Of a stretch of DNA of 8,518 nucleotides, positions 1 through 6,775 are shown in pieces. A model generated the notes under the pieces. The model worked only from the letters and a program-made list of their open reading frames with translations. It had not been told where the DNA came from and ran no database searches. The first letter of the stretch is position 1, and every line of letters begins with the position of its first letter. Location of the stretch: the NCBI GenBank assembly GCA_937877765.1, contig CALGBN010000456.1, positions 1 to 8,518 on the forward strand, given 5' to 3'. The stretch is from Candidatus Bathyarchaeota archaeon. GTDB taxonomy: Archaea; Thermoproteota; Bathyarchaeia; TCS64. Position numbers and translations under genes: made by a program.

Positions 1-1476
1 GTAATCAAAGGTGCCATCCTCGTTGAGCTTCAACATGGCTCCGCCGAAGTCAACTACCGATCCGGGTACTGGTGCTCCTGCGCTACTTGTGTGGTATCCG
101 CGTCCCATGCCGATGCCTCGTCTGTATCTTCCTGTCTGATCCTCGGCTCTTGGTCGTTCATACCATCCGCTCATCTCGGCTCCTGTTTTGAGTATCTCTT
201 CTACACCGCAGCTCTCGATGATAGATTGAACGCTTGGTCCTTGTCCCCAGAAGAGATCACCTTCTCCGATGTAGTTCATGAGTCTAAAGTCAACTGGGTC
301 GATGCCGATCTTGTTGGCAAGAGCGTCCATCATGGTCTCAACCACCCATGTGATCTGGGGGTTACCGTAGCCTCTGAAGGCACACGCTGGCACCTTGTTC
401 GTATAGACTGCTTTCCCCATGTAGCTCTTGTGAGGCAGCTTGTAGAGACTTACCCACCAGCCAACTACACATCCCAATAATGGGTATGCTTGGATCTGGT
501 GACCACCAATATCCAGATAAGCGTCAAGATGACCAGCCACCAGTGTCCCATCCTTTTTAGCGCCTAGTTTGAGCTTGAACACCATCTGGTAGCTGCAGTG
601 GTCGTGCAGGTCTTCCTCACGTGTATAACTGAGTCGTACGGGTCTCTGAGACTTCAATGCAAGGGCTACTGCGATTGGAATGGGTGGGTTCACTTGAATA
701 CTGGAACCGAAGCTGCCTCCGAGGGGTACCTTGATGATTCTTATCTTGCCCATTGGGATACCGAATATCTCATGGAGTAGAATCCTTGTATTGTGAAGTG
801 TCTGAGTAGTACTCCAGATAGTCACACCGCCATCAGGCTCAGGACGAGCAAGTACGCTCTTGGTCTCCATCTGAGTATGATAACGCCTGTTGGTCCTGTA
901 AGTATCCTCAACGATATAGTCTGCTTCCTTGAAGCCCTCTTCTGGGTCTCCCTCTGTGATGTCTAGGCTGCAAGCGATGTTATTCTCGATCTTGATCCAG
1001 TCATCAGCCAGCATAATATCACTATGAATTGGCTCAGTCTCGGGTTTCATACTATCAAAGACATCATAAACAGCTGAAAGCTGCTCATATTCAACACTAA
1101 TAGCCTCTATCGCTGCCTGTGCCTCCTCCTCTGACTCAGCAGCAACAGCCATGACTGGTTCACCAACATATCGAGGCTTATCGGTGAGTACCTTCCAGTC
1201 CTTGTAAGTGCTTGAAGGCACGCTTACTAGTCTTGGACAAAAGGTGACATCAGGCACCTCATCCGGGGTTAGAGTAAAAACAGTAGGATCAGTAATCTTG
1301 GACGTATCGATATTTTTGACTTGTGCATGAGGATATGGACTTTTGAGTATCCTTGCGTGGAGCATGTGCGGTAGGGCGAGATCTGATGCATATTTTTCCC
1401 TGCCTGTTACTTTTGCTACGCCGTCCTGTCTCTGGGTGTCCCTGCCCAGGACATTAAACGATTGACTCTTAGACAT
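1..1476 (-). CDS. Molybdenum hydroxylase large (molybdopterin-binding) subunit, xanthine dehydrogenase/aldehyde oxidase family; C-terminal part beyond window
   Basis: Read on the minus strand from ATG at 1476, the frame stays open for 492 codons to the window edge, about two thirds of a usual 750-residue subunit. Residues 9-32 (LGRDTQRQDGVAKVTG and following) match the family's opening a/b hammerhead domain, which continues through GEPVMAVAAE. The cofactor-binding domain follows: QMETKSVLARPE, then GGSFGSS at 253-259, where the family usually has GGGFGGK, and FRGYGNPQ at 367-374, where the active-site Arg lies in homologues. These enzymes hydroxylate or oxidise aldehydes, purines or other aromatics using Mo-molybdopterin, normally with FAD and 2Fe-2S partner subunits. 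Those partners are not in view and would have to lie to the left. The substrate cannot be read from this sequence. The gene starts 34 bases after the NikR-like gene but has its own TATA-like box. Family assignment is firm; substrate unknown. Confidence 0.93.
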   Translation of the reverse strand, partial: MSKSQSFNVLGRDTQRQDGVAKVTGREKYASDLALPHMLHARILKSPYPHAQVKNIDTSKITDPTVFTLTPDEVPDVTFCPRLVSVPSSTYKDWKVLTDKPRYVGEPVMAVAAESEEEAQAAIEAISVEYEQLSAVYDVFDSMKPETEPIHSDIMLADDWIKIENNIACSLDITEGDPEEGFKEADYIVEDTYRTNRRYHTQMETKSVLARPEPDGGVTIWSTTQTLHNTRILLHEIFGIPMGKIRIIKVPLGGSFGSSIQVNPPIPIAVALALKSQRPVRLSYTREEDLHDHCSYQMVFKLKLGAKKDGTLVAGHLDAYLDIGGHQIQAYPLLGCVVGWWVSLYKLPHKSYMGKAVYTNKVPACAFRGYGNPQITWVVETMMDALANKIGIDPVDFRLMNYIGEGDLFWGQGPSVQSIIESCGVEEILKTGAEMSGWYERPRAEDQTGRYRRGIGMGRGYHTSSAGAPVPGSVVDFGGAMLKLNEDGTFDY

Positions 1477-1500
1477 ATTGAGGAAATGGTGGTGTCTTGG

Positions 1501-1507
1501 ATTATAA
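1501..1507 (-). promoter_or_regulatory. TATA-like box for the molybdenum hydroxylase gene
   Basis: The minus strand reads TTATAAT, centred about 28 bases before the ATG at 1476. No Shine-Dalgarno motif lies between box and start. This spacing suits a leaderless archaeal transcript, so the hydroxylase may be transcribed independently of the NikR-like gene. Inferred from position and composition only. Confidence 0.45.
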
Positions 1508-1510
1508 GAA

Positions 1511-1921
1511 TTAGCTCTCATTGGACACCGGCGTCAATGTATGATTTACGTCGATTACGCCGCGTATTGCCTTGGACTTGTTGACAAAGCTCAGTATCTT
1601 CTCTGAGGGCCCCTTAACAAGGAATATCTCGATACAGTAACCTCCCTCAATATGCATATGCATGTTGCCGAAGATCAAGTTATCAAACCCGTTACGTAGA
1701 TCAATTAACCCAAGATGAGTGCCTGCTTCTTCAGTCTGGCTGATGATTGTAACAGTAGACAATAGTTCTCCACGCTGTATCTTTGTGAGATTATACTCGT
1801 TTAATACGTCTCGGATGGCGAGTCGCAGAGCTTCACTTCTGCTGCTGTATCCTGACTCCTCAACAAACTGGTCGAGTCTGTCTAGAAGCTCGTTTGTTAG
1901 GCTAACGCTGATAACAGTCAT
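1511..1921 (-). CDS. NikR-like ribbon-helix-helix metal-responsive regulator with an altered metal site
   Basis: 136 residues, the usual NikR length. Residues 1-45 form the ribbon-helix-helix DNA-binding domain: strand TVISVSL, helix NELLDRLDQFVEES, then GYSSRSEALRLAIRDVL. The rest is the ACT-like metal-sensing domain, with HMH at 88-90 and C96 in HIEGGYCIEIFLVKG. These correspond to H87, H89 and C95 of E. coli NikR. The fourth nickel ligand, H76, is replaced here by Asn77 (DLRNGF where P. horikoshii NikR has DLQHEY), and the neighbouring His residues are also absent. It is probably still a dimeric or tetrameric DNA-binding metal sensor, but its metal is uncertain. It is divergent from a heavy-metal exporter and upstream of a molybdoenzyme. 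Start chosen at ATG 1921, with a TATA-like box about 28 bases upstream and no Shine-Dalgarno. Family sure; ligand not. Confidence 0.88.
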   Translation of the reverse strand: MTVISVSLTNELLDRLDQFVEESGYSSRSEALRLAIRDVLNEYNLTKIQRGELLSTVTIISQTEEAGTHLGLIDLRNGFDNLIFGNMHMHIEGGYCIEIFLVKGPSEKILSFVNKSKAIRGVIDVNHTLTPVSNES

Positions 1922-1945
1922 AGGTTAATAAAAATGGTTACCGAA

Positions 1946-1964
1946 TTTATTAATTTCTAATAAA
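1946..1964. promoter_or_regulatory. Inverted repeat over the predicted regulator TATA box (candidate operator)
   Basis: TTTATTA, five bases (ATTTC), then TAATAAA: perfect 7-base arms. It overlaps the TATA-like element about 28 bases before the regulator's start, so a bound protein could block TBP and give autoregulation. AT-rich promoter DNA makes palindromes by chance, so this is a candidate only. Confidence 0.4.
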
Positions 1965-1980
1965 ATACCCCCATCAGATA

Positions 1981-2000
1981 GCATTATATTAATAAAATGC
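1981..2000. promoter_or_regulatory. Near-perfect 20-base palindrome over the predicted ATPase TATA box (candidate operator)
   Basis: GCATTATATTAATAAAATGC pairs with itself at nine of ten positions; only bases 6 and 15 (both A) fail. It contains the ATPase TATA-like stretch, and its right half carries the third TAATAAAA copy. The mixed-base arms GCATT/AATGC make it more convincing than AT content alone would. The adjacent NikR-like protein is the obvious candidate ligand; this is inference. Confidence 0.5.
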
Positions 2001-2020
2001 AGTGAGGCGATACAAAGGAA

Positions 2021-4045
2021 ATGGAAGACCACCAGCACCACGATGAGTATGAACAAGATCATGAGCATAATCACGGCGATACATTATGCACCGCGTGTAG
2101 CATTGATGGTTCATGCGCATGCGGACATGGCGACCATTCTTGTGCTAATTGTGGACACGATCACAGTCACAGCCACGAGGAGACAAGCTGGACAAACACA
2201 ATCATAATCGGTTTAATCATAGCCACAGGCATAGTATTGGATTATCTTGGCATCGGTGGACAAGCTTCAACAATAATCTTGATCACAGTCATGATCGTAT
2301 CAGGGTACAGAATGGCGATAAACGGCGTCAAGAGCCTCCTGAAAGGCAATATCGGTATAGATTTTCTTGTTACAATAGCCGCCGTTGGGGCCACCCTCAT
2401 AGGTCAATACCAAGAAGCCGCCTTAGTGGTCTTCCTCAAAGATATATCTCTTAAACTGGAGGTTATCGCCTCTGAACGCGCAAGACACGCCATCGAGGCT
2501 TTAATGGAGCTACGCCCAGAAATAGCAACCATCAAGACCGAGGAAGGCGAAAAAACAGTACCAGTTAATCAGGTTCTACCCGGAGAGGTCTTTATTGTCC
2601 GACCCGGTGACAGAATTCCACTCGATGGTGCGGTAGTTGATGGAGATACATCCGTTGATCAATCCGCCATGACGGGGGAATCAATACCCGTCCATAAAAC
2701 AGTTCATGACGAGGTATACGCGGGAACCATAAACCTCGACGGCTACTTGGCTGTCAAGACTACCCGAGCATCAGCGGAAAGCATGCTATCAAACATCCTA
2801 CGAATGGTACAGGAAGCAGAAAACCGCAGAAGCCCCACAGAGACTCTGGTTAACAGGTTTGCTCGGTACTATACACCTGCTATAATCGTCTTGGCGGTCT
2901 TGTTCGCGGCAGTGCCGCCGCTACTCTGGGGTGCAGCATTGATTCCATCAATCTATAACAGCCTAGTATTGCTGGTCATCGGGTGTCCATGTGCTTTAAC
3001 GATAGCCACACCAGTTGCTATGGTCTCGGCTATCACAAGCGCGAGTAGAAACGGTGTATTGATCAAGGGAAGCACATTCATCGAGGAGATCAACCAAGCC
3101 AAGGTCTATGCATTTGACAAGACAGGCACATTGACAGCTGGAAAACCAGTAGTAACAGACATAGTAGCCTTTGATGTCAGCCGGGAGGAAGTCTTAGCCA
3201 TCGCTCAGGCACTTGAGGAGAACAGTAAACACCCAATCGCAGAGGCGATAAAAACAGAAGCAATCCAATGGAAACTGCCAGACTATACAGCTGATGAGTT
3301 CCTGAGTTCAACGGGTAGAGGCGTAGAGGTAACCATCAAAAACACCAAATACAGGATAGGAAACCAGCGACTATTACAGGAAAATGGAATCAAGTACCCC
3401 CACGCTGATATAGAGACTCTTGAGAAACAGGGAAAAACCGTAGTTGTTGTAAGCCGTGAAGACAGCGTAATGGGACTCATCGCCTTGATGGATCAAAGCA
3501 GAAAAACAGCGAAACAAGCCATAAGAGAACTCCGTGAACAAGGAATGAAGGTGGAGATGCTCACAGGCGACAACGAGACCACAGCAGCAGCAATAGCTGA
3601 ACAAGTAGGCTTCAACGGATACCATGCGAATCTGTTACCAGACGAAAAACTCGGAGCAATTGAGGAACTGAAACAGTATGGTAAGGTGGTCATGATTGGT
3701 GACGGTGTTAATGATGCTCCGGCACTTGCAGCAGCTGATGTAGGAATAGCTATGGGTGGTCTCGGAAGCGACATTGCCTTGGAGACCGCTGATATAGTGC
3801 TTCTAGAAGATGACTTGACAAGGCTCAGCTATATTCAGCGTCTAAGTAAGACAACTTTGAGTAGAATTATGGAGAACATCACTGTCTCAGTGGTGATGAA
3901 GCTAGCTATCGTAGTATTGGCAGCCTTGGGCACCATCAGTCTATGGGTCTCGGTAATCCTTGGAGACGTGGGACTAGCCCTACTGGTGATACTGAACAGT
4001 ATCAGGATCACCAACGTGAAGCCCGGCAAGCTCAGTAAGGAATAA
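2021..4045 (+). CDS. Heavy-metal exporting P1B-type ATPase, Zn/Cd/Pb-like class, with His/Cys-rich N-terminal tail
   Basis: A 674-residue membrane pump that expels soft metal cations using ATP. Landmarks in order: TGES (218-221, actuator domain), transmembrane CPC (322-324), DKTGTLT with phosphorylated Asp366, the HP dipeptide (404-405) of the nucleotide-binding domain, and GDGVND (560-565). In the last membrane pair, Lys627 and Asp649 in GDVG match the Lys and DxG pair of ZntA-type (P1B-2) pumps, pointing to Zn2+, Cd2+ or Pb2+ rather than Cu+. The first 52 residues hold 12 His and 6 Cys (CTAC, CAC, CANC) and no CxxC-type HMA fold, so metal is probably gathered by this flexible tail. It is divergent from the NikR-like regulator, suggesting metal-dependent control. 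Nickel or cobalt as substrate cannot be excluded. Start at ATG 2021 keeps the whole His-rich tail. Confidence 0.93.
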   Translation: MEDHQHHDEYEQDHEHNHGDTLCTACSIDGSCACGHGDHSCANCGHDHSHSHEETSWTNTIIIGLIIATGIVLDYLGIGGQASTIILITVMIVSGYRMAINGVKSLLKGNIGIDFLVTIAAVGATLIGQYQEAALVVFLKDISLKLEVIASERARHAIEALMELRPEIATIKTEEGEKTVPVNQVLPGEVFIVRPGDRIPLDGAVVDGDTSVDQSAMTGESIPVHKTVHDEVYAGTINLDGYLAVKTTRASAESMLSNILRMVQEAENRRSPTETLVNRFARYYTPAIIVLAVLFAAVPPLLWGAALIPSIYNSLVLLVIGCPCALTIATPVAMVSAITSASRNGVLIKGSTFIEEINQAKVYAFDKTGTLTAGKPVVTDIVAFDVSREEVLAIAQALEENSKHPIAEAIKTEAIQWKLPDYTADEFLSSTGRGVEVTIKNTKYRIGNQRLLQENGIKYPHADIETLEKQGKTVVVVSREDSVMGLIALMDQSRKTAKQAIRELREQGMKVEMLTGDNETTAAAIAEQVGFNGYHANLLPDEKLGAIEELKQYGKVVMIGDGVNDAPALAAADVGIAMGGLGSDIALETADIVLLEDDLTRLSYIQRLSKTTLSRIMENITVSVVMKLAIVVLAALGTISLWVSVILGDVGLALLVILNSIRITNVKPGKLSKE

Positions 4046-4048
4046 ATC

Positions 4049-4053
4049 TTATA
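4049..4053 (+). promoter_or_regulatory. TATA-like box for the PDCD5-like gene
   Basis: TTATA lies directly after the ATPase stop codon, centred about 30 bases before the ATG at 4081. No Shine-Dalgarno follows, which suits a leaderless transcript. Weak on sequence alone, but the spacing repeats that seen at other genes in this window. Confidence 0.35.
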
Positions 4054-4080
4054 CCTACAGCCTATTTGCTGCGATAACAC

Positions 4081-4479
4081 ATGGATGACGAACTGGAACG
4101 GATAAAACAGCGGCGCCTAGAGGAGATGAAACGCCAGCTAATGCTCAAACAGCTAAAAGAAAAAGAAGCAGCTGAGCCCGAGCCAGAGAAACTCAAACAA
4201 CCCACCAACAGAGATATTCTGAACAGCCAATTTGGTGACAGAGCTTGGGAGGTCTATAACGCAGCAGTCTATCAGTACCCACAAGTTATGCCACAAGTAG
4301 AGCAAATACTAATAGAAGGTATCAAAACAGGAAAAATCAGGGACATCATCGATGGAGCAGCCCTTATGGGTTTCTTCAGATCCATCGGGATACCAGTTCG
4401 GCTTCAGACAACCATCAGGATCAGTGAGAAAGGCGAACTGAAGACACTGGAACAGAAGATGAAGGAAGACATCAATTAA
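4081..4479 (+). CDS. PDCD5-family (TFAR19-related) archaeal DNA-binding protein
   Basis: 132 residues. Residues 1-40 are a highly charged helix (LERIKQRRLEEMKRQ and on) leading to an EPEPEKLKQP linker. Residues 48-105 resemble the PDCD5 three-helix core: an ILNSQFGDRAW segment where archaeal homologues have ILTPEARSRL, then PQVEQILIEGIKTGKIRDII matching their helix ending in a GR/GK turn. A final TTIRISEKGEL resembles the family's basic end, followed by an extra acidic/basic tail. Archaeal members bind DNA, but their cellular role is poorly defined. It follows the ATPase by 35 bases on the same strand with its own TATA-like box, so joint transcription is possible but not needed. Its 3' end overlaps the convergent Cys-rich gene by 8 bases. 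The core is divergent from typical members, so the call is probable, not certain. Confidence 0.72.
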   Translation: MDDELERIKQRRLEEMKRQLMLKQLKEKEAAEPEPEKLKQPTNRDILNSQFGDRAWEVYNAAVYQYPQVMPQVEQILIEGIKTGKIRDIIDGAALMGFFRSIGIPVRLQTTIRISEKGELKTLEQKMKEDIN

Positions 4480-4879
4480 ACTTTTCAAAGGCTTTTACAA
4501 GCTCATCCTTCGTGGGGATTCGTCCCTTCATCACTATCTGGCTATTCAAGGCGATGATAGGCGCGTTCTCAGTCATGTACTCACCATAGGTATAGTGAGT
4601 GACAGTGTCTTCTCCGCTTGTGACAAGAACCATGTTAAGTCGCTCGATGCTGTAATCGATGTCGCTAACATCTACAAACTCTAGGTTGCATTGATCACAC
4701 GTAATGTAACCTGTCTCCTCAAGGAGGAAATATAGATCATCCATAAGCTCCTTCTCAGCCTCAAGGAAGCCACAGTTCTGGTCACAGCTGGTGCAAGAAG
4801 AACAAGCGATACCACAACCTACGCCACATGAATCAGCGTTCAAACGTGGGAACACAGTAACCTTAACTGGCTTACTCAT
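4472..4879 (-). CDS. Small eight-cysteine protein with thioredoxin-like C-terminal half
   Basis: 135 residues, with no family I can name. After a beta strand (VKVTVFPRL) comes a dense cluster: Cys at 18, 22, 26, 29, 32 and 36, then CDQC at 61-64. The segment LEFVDVSDIDYSIERL followed by APIIALNSQIVMKGRIPTKDELVKAF looks like the end of a thioredoxin/glutaredoxin fold: the strand before a cis-Pro-like position, a hairpin, GRxP, and a closing helix. The last part also resembles ArsD arsenic metallochaperones (VMAGRYP and following). Likely roles are a redox protein or one that binds metal or an Fe-S cluster. No signal peptide is seen, so it is probably cytoplasmic. It lies between an exporter module and the oxyanion importer, on the importer's strand but with its own TATA-like box. 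Fold inferred from pattern; function unknown. Confidence 0.8.
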   Translation of the reverse strand: MSKPVKVTVFPRLNADSCGVGCGIACSSCTSCDQNCGFLEAEKELMDDLYFLLEETGYITCDQCNLEFVDVSDIDYSIERLNMVLVTSGEDTVTHYTYGEYMTENAPIIALNSQIVMKGRIPTKDELVKAFEKFN

Positions 4880-4903
4880 ATCAAAGATGGGGCGTTATCG
4901 TCG

Positions 4904-4912
4904 CTATTATAG
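4904..4912 (-). promoter_or_regulatory. TATA-like box for the Cys-rich gene
   Basis: The minus strand reads CTATAATAG, centred about 29 bases before the ATG at 4879, with no Shine-Dalgarno in between. It lies in the 48-base gap after wtpC, so this gene can be transcribed separately from the transporter operon. Confidence 0.5.
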
Positions 4913-4927
4913 CTTCCCAGAAAGAGA

Positions 4928-5977
4928 TTAGTGCTTTATTAAATGTATAGCGGTAGCTTTGAAGCTAGCATATATCTCTGTGCCGGGTTTCAGTTCAAGT
5001 TCTTCTACTGATTGATGGGTCACAACGGCGCTAAGACCAGTGTCAAGGTGAATCTGATAGATGCCACCCAACTGAGTCACGTTCTCTACAGTGCTTTTTA
5101 ACACGTTACGGGCGCTGGTCTCAATGGATGCTTTACTGAGTATGATGTTTTCCGGGCGCAAGAAAGCGTAAACCTCACCCGAGCTCAGAGTTGAGGTAGC
5201 GTATAACCGATACCCATTGAACTCAACACAAGCTACACCGTCAACATTTTCAATAATATTTCCTTTGATCACGTTATCGACACCAAGGAAATCCGCTACC
5301 ATCACCGATGAAGGTGTATTGAACACCTCTTGGGGTGATCCTATTTGAGCCATCTCACCATCAATGATAACCGCGACTCGATCAGCGAGTAAGAGTGCCT
5401 CGGTTTGATCATGGGTAACATGTACAGTCGTGGTGCCCTGTGCCCTGTGGATTCGCTTTAATTCCTCTCGTAGAGCCTCCCTTGTACGTGTATCCAAGGC
5501 GCTTAACGGTTCATCGAGTAACAGAATATCGGGTTCAATCACCAACGCTCTAGCTATAGCTACGCGTTGCTGTTCGCCTCCAGATAGATTTCGAGGATAT
5601 CTTCCTCGGAGACCAACTATGTTTAGCATTTCGAGTAGTGATTCTACTCGTTTATCTGCTTCCTGTTCTGGGATTTCTCTTATCTCTAAACCAAATCTGA
5701 TGTTTTCCTCGACTGTCATATGAGGAAACAATGCATAGTCTTGATAGACGAACCCAACATTTCTGTGTTCAGGCATCACGTCACTGCATTCTTTACCTCG
5801 AAGCAATATCTCGCCGCTGTTAGGCGTATAGAACCCCGCGATAGTCTCTAAAATCAGTGTTTTACCAGCTCCTGTAGGCCCAAGGATGACAAAATATTCA
5901 CCTTCGTCTACCGTGAAGCTGACGTCTCGGAGCCTAAAGGTTCCCCAGTCGTGGCTTACGTCTTTGAATGTAATCAA
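4928..5977 (-). CDS. wtpC: Tungstate/molybdate ABC transporter, ATP-binding protein
   Basis: The ATPase of the importer, acting at the inner face of the membrane. Numbering from the TTG at 5977, it has Walker A GPTGAGKT (33-40), a Q-loop in YQDYALFPHMTV, signature LSGGEQQRVAIARAL, Walker B ILLLDEPLSALD and the switch His in HVTHD. The last ~120 residues form a TOBE-like regulatory domain, usual in ModC/WtpC. Start choice: the longest frame begins at GTG 5989. The TTG at 5977 is better: it overlaps the wtpB stop as TTGA, has a strong Shine-Dalgarno 8 bases upstream, and gives an N-terminus (MITFKDVSHDW) like other WtpC proteins. That makes 349 residues. Last gene of the wtpABC operon, so its level is probably coupled to wtpB translation. 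Polyamine or sulfate importers share these motifs; the wtpA neighbour settles the substrate class. Confidence 0.92.
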   Translation of the reverse strand: MITFKDVSHDWGTFRLRDVSFTVDEGEYFVILGPTGAGKTLILETIAGFYTPNSGEILLRGKECSDVMPEHRNVGFVYQDYALFPHMTVEENIRFGLEIREIPEQEADKRVESLLEMLNIVGLRGRYPRNLSGGEQQRVAIARALVIEPDILLLDEPLSALDTRTREALREELKRIHRAQGTTTVHVTHDQTEALLLADRVAVIIDGEMAQIGSPQEVFNTPSSVMVADFLGVDNVIKGNIIENVDGVACVEFNGYRLYATSTLSSGEVYAFLRPENIILSKASIETSARNVLKSTVENVTQLGGIYQIHLDTGLSAVVTHQSVEELELKPGTEIYASFKATAIHLIKH

Positions 5978-6774
5978 TTTCGCCGCCACCTCTCAGAATA
6001 AAGTCGGAGCAAAAGGAACACCGTTAGACAGATGATGATCAACATCACAGCGATAGGCTGGCTTCCCTTGAGCCCCATGGTTGTAAACCGGTAATAGATG
6101 AGAACAGGCGCAATCATGGGGTAGAAAGCAATAATGACCACAGCTCCAAACTCGCTGATACCACGAGCCCAGCTTAAAATCGCCCCAGATAACAAACTCT
6201 TGACAGCTAAAGGCATGGTAACGCGGCTGAAAGCCTCCCACTGATTAGCACCAAGGGTACGGGCTACACGTTCAAGCCTTGGGTCAACGCTCTGGAACCC
6301 GTCTCGTGCCGCGTTGATATACAGTGAGGCGCTAACAAATGCCATCGCAGCAACGATACCCGCTAAGTGATCCTCGAAAACTATGCCTATATTGGCGAAA
6401 ACCGAGCCAAGTGGGCTTCTGCTCATTAATAACACGTAGAGGGCGATTCCAGCCACGCTGTGTGGGATAATAATCGGGACATCAACCACCGCCTCTATGA
6501 GACTTTTTCCCCTGAAGTCATGTCTAGCGAGAACATAGGCAAGAGGTGTCCCGAATAGTACTGTGAATATTGTCGAAAGCAGGCTGGCGTAGAGGGTTAA
6601 ACCAATGGACTCCAATACAAAGGAGTCTGTAGCCGCGTCAATGAGACCACCAAAGTCGAATAAAATCTGTCGTGCTACCATGTTCAGCAACGTGAATACC
6701 GTGAATAGTAGCAGAACTGAGCCTATCACTGAGAAAATAATGGATAATGGATAACGGCGGCGAGTGATGCTCAT
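5974..6774 (-). CDS. wtpB: Tungstate/molybdate ABC transporter, permease
   Basis: The membrane channel subunit, 266 residues from ATG 6774. Hydrophobic segments include SIIFSVIGSVLLLFTVFTLL near the N-terminus, then FVLESIGLTLYASLLSTIFTV, VPIIIPHSVAGIALYVLLM, a segment around GIVAAMAFVSASLYI, and VMLIIICLTVFLLLRL at the end. The cytoplasmic EAA loop that docks to the ATPase reads ARTLGANQWEAFSRVTMPLA, followed by SWARGISEFGAVVII as in ModB/WtpB. Start choice: GTG at 6789 would add five residues and overlap wtpA by 14 bases but has no Shine-Dalgarno. The ATG at 6774 sits one base after the wtpA stop (TAATATG) with AGG upstream, so I prefer it. The 3' end overlaps wtpC by 4 bases (TTGA), indicating one operon with translational coupling. 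Confidence 0.92.
   Translation of the reverse strand: MSITRRRYPLSIIFSVIGSVLLLFTVFTLLNMVARQILFDFGGLIDAATDSFVLESIGLTLYASLLSTIFTVLFGTPLAYVLARHDFRGKSLIEAVVDVPIIIPHSVAGIALYVLLMSRSPLGSVFANIGIVFEDHLAGIVAAMAFVSASLYINAARDGFQSVDPRLERVARTLGANQWEAFSRVTMPLAVKSLLSGAILSWARGISEFGAVVIIAFYPMIAPVLIYYRFTTMGLKGSQPIAVMLIIICLTVFLLLRLYSERWRRN
5986..5994 (-). promoter_or_regulatory. Strong Shine-Dalgarno site for wtpC that decides the start
   Basis: The minus strand reads GAGAGGTGG, closely matching the archaeal anti-Shine-Dalgarno complement GGAGGTGATC. It ends 8 bases before the TTG at 5977. For the upstream GTG at 5989 the site would overlap the start codon itself, so TTG is favoured. Confidence 0.6.
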
Positions 6775-6775
6775 A

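Larger units (their letters stand above)
1922..2020. promoter_or_regulatory. Divergent promoter region between NikR-like regulator and metal ATPase
   Basis: This 99-base AT-rich spacer must drive both genes. A TATA-like stretch centred near 1949 serves the regulator on the minus strand, and one centred near 1991 serves the ATPase on the plus strand. Each lies about 28-30 bases from its ATG. The octamer TAATAAAA occurs at 1926, 1958 and 1990, exactly 32 bases apart. Two inverted repeats sit on the two TATA boxes. Weak purine-rich stretches (GTGAGG at 2003-2008, AAAGGAA touching the ATG at 2021) precede the ATPase; neither is a convincing ribosome binding site. Confidence 0.6.

Noticed and set aside
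91..480. Plus-strand open frame of 129 codons
   Set aside because: It is the antisense of the molybdenum hydroxylase, whose 492-codon frame carries clear family motifs; the plus-strand product resembles nothing.
1719..1928. Plus-strand open frame over the NikR-like gene
   Set aside because: Antisense shadow of a well-recognised regulator; no ribosome site or promoter of its own.
4480..4500. Short T runs after the PDCD5-like stop as a terminator
   Set aside because: Runs of only four T, lying inside the convergent gene's coding sequence; not enough to call an archaeal terminator.
5993..6241. Minus-strand 82-codon frame inside wtpB
   Set aside because: Same-strand alternate frame within the EAA-loop and C-terminal part of wtpB; the permease frame is conserved and continuous.
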